A DNA stretch of 33,926 bases from a virus: the IMG/VR virus record IMGVR_UViG_3300020281_000077, positions 1 to 33,926 of that record. One strand, 5' to 3'. Position numbers and translations under genes: made by a program. Below are positions 33,730 through 33,926 of this stretch, one piece after another. Position 1 is the first letter of the stretch, and each line of letters begins with the position of its first letter. Under the pieces are notes generated by a model. The model was not told where the DNA came from. It worked only from the letters and a program-made list of their open reading frames with translations, and did no database searches.

Positions 33730-33926
33730 CACGAACTTTAAGAATTGTGTGGGTTCTGTGATTTTTCCCCGTGCCCGGATGTTGACAAATAGCGCGTCTT
33801 ATGTTACGCTCGCTAAACTCACAAGACCTGAGCACCTTTCTACAAGAATATAACACGAATAACCACGAATATACTCACAAGTTACTCCTAAGCAACCACG
33901 AAGTAACTCAAAAGATAAAAAACAGT
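33730..33926. other. Gene-free right-edge region with short repeats and a weak rightward promoter
   Basis: No gene is seen in 197 bases. A plus-strand TTGACA (33782-33787) with a TGT-TACGCT extended -10 (33802-33810) could start a rightward transcript. The sequence CACGAA recurs (33854, 33864, 33897), AACCACGAA occurs twice (33861-33869, 33894-33902), and a 7-bp inverted repeat AGTTACT / AGTAACT lies at 33880-33886 and 33902-33908. A 41-codon minus frame is open from the right edge to a stop near 33801 but has no coding character I can judge. Confidence 0.4.

Noticed and set aside
33782-33810. Plus-strand promoter at the right edge as a confident promoter
   Set aside because: The -35 is perfect but the -10 (TACGCT) matches only about half of consensus and no gene follows in the window; kept only as a note in the edge region.

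Overview
The window is a late structural block of a T4-like cyanophage (a cyanomyovirus of marine Synechococcus or Prochlorococcus), followed on the right by a cluster of small early-type genes. Every supported gene is on the minus strand, so transcription runs from high to low coordinates. The assignment rests on an ordered T4 morphogenesis set that I recognise from protein sequence (gp25, gp6, gp7, gp8, then gp13, gp14, gp15, gp16) and on several very small proteins that I recall from marine T4-like cyanophages, such as the 49-residue basic protein and the 53-residue acidic protein. The bulk of the window is AT-rich.

Layout in transcription order. (1) 33.93-32.28 kb: small early-type genes with sigma70-like promoters, one with both hexamers at consensus. 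Within this is a GC-rich island of about 0.7 kb carrying two genes and a promoter-hairpin-terminator unit with no credible ORF, which is my candidate for an undescribed phage RNA or attenuator. (2) 32.2-30.2 kb: a glycosyltransferase-like protein and four small conserved cyanophage proteins. (3) 30.14-13.58 kb: baseplate wedge operon gp25-gp6-gp7-gp8, starting at a TATAAATA late promoter. The gp7-position protein is 4,223 residues (12.7 kb) and looks like a gp7 core broken up by very large repeat-module insertions, including a YHYH-like domain. (4) 13.57-6.22 kb: a 2,451-residue DUF4815-type tail or baseplate structural protein. (5) 6.21-3.85 kb: two small conserved proteins, then a late promoter and a two-gene tail-fibre-like set. 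(6) 3.85-0 kb: a small coiled-coil protein, neck proteins gp13 and gp14, tail completion protein gp15, small terminase gp16, and the start of a small Cys/Tyr/Gly-rich protein cut by the left edge.

How it works together: the late genes form tightly coupled cassettes (TAATG overlaps or gaps of a few bases) and encode wedge assembly, fibre attachment, the head-tail neck and DNA packaging. The same G-x-G-Y beta-repeat occurs in gp7, gp8, the 2,451-residue protein and gp14, which suggests that one decoration module has spread through neck and baseplate proteins. I see no tRNA, CRISPR, insertion sequence or integrase. Comparisons with T4 proteins are from memory, not from alignment.
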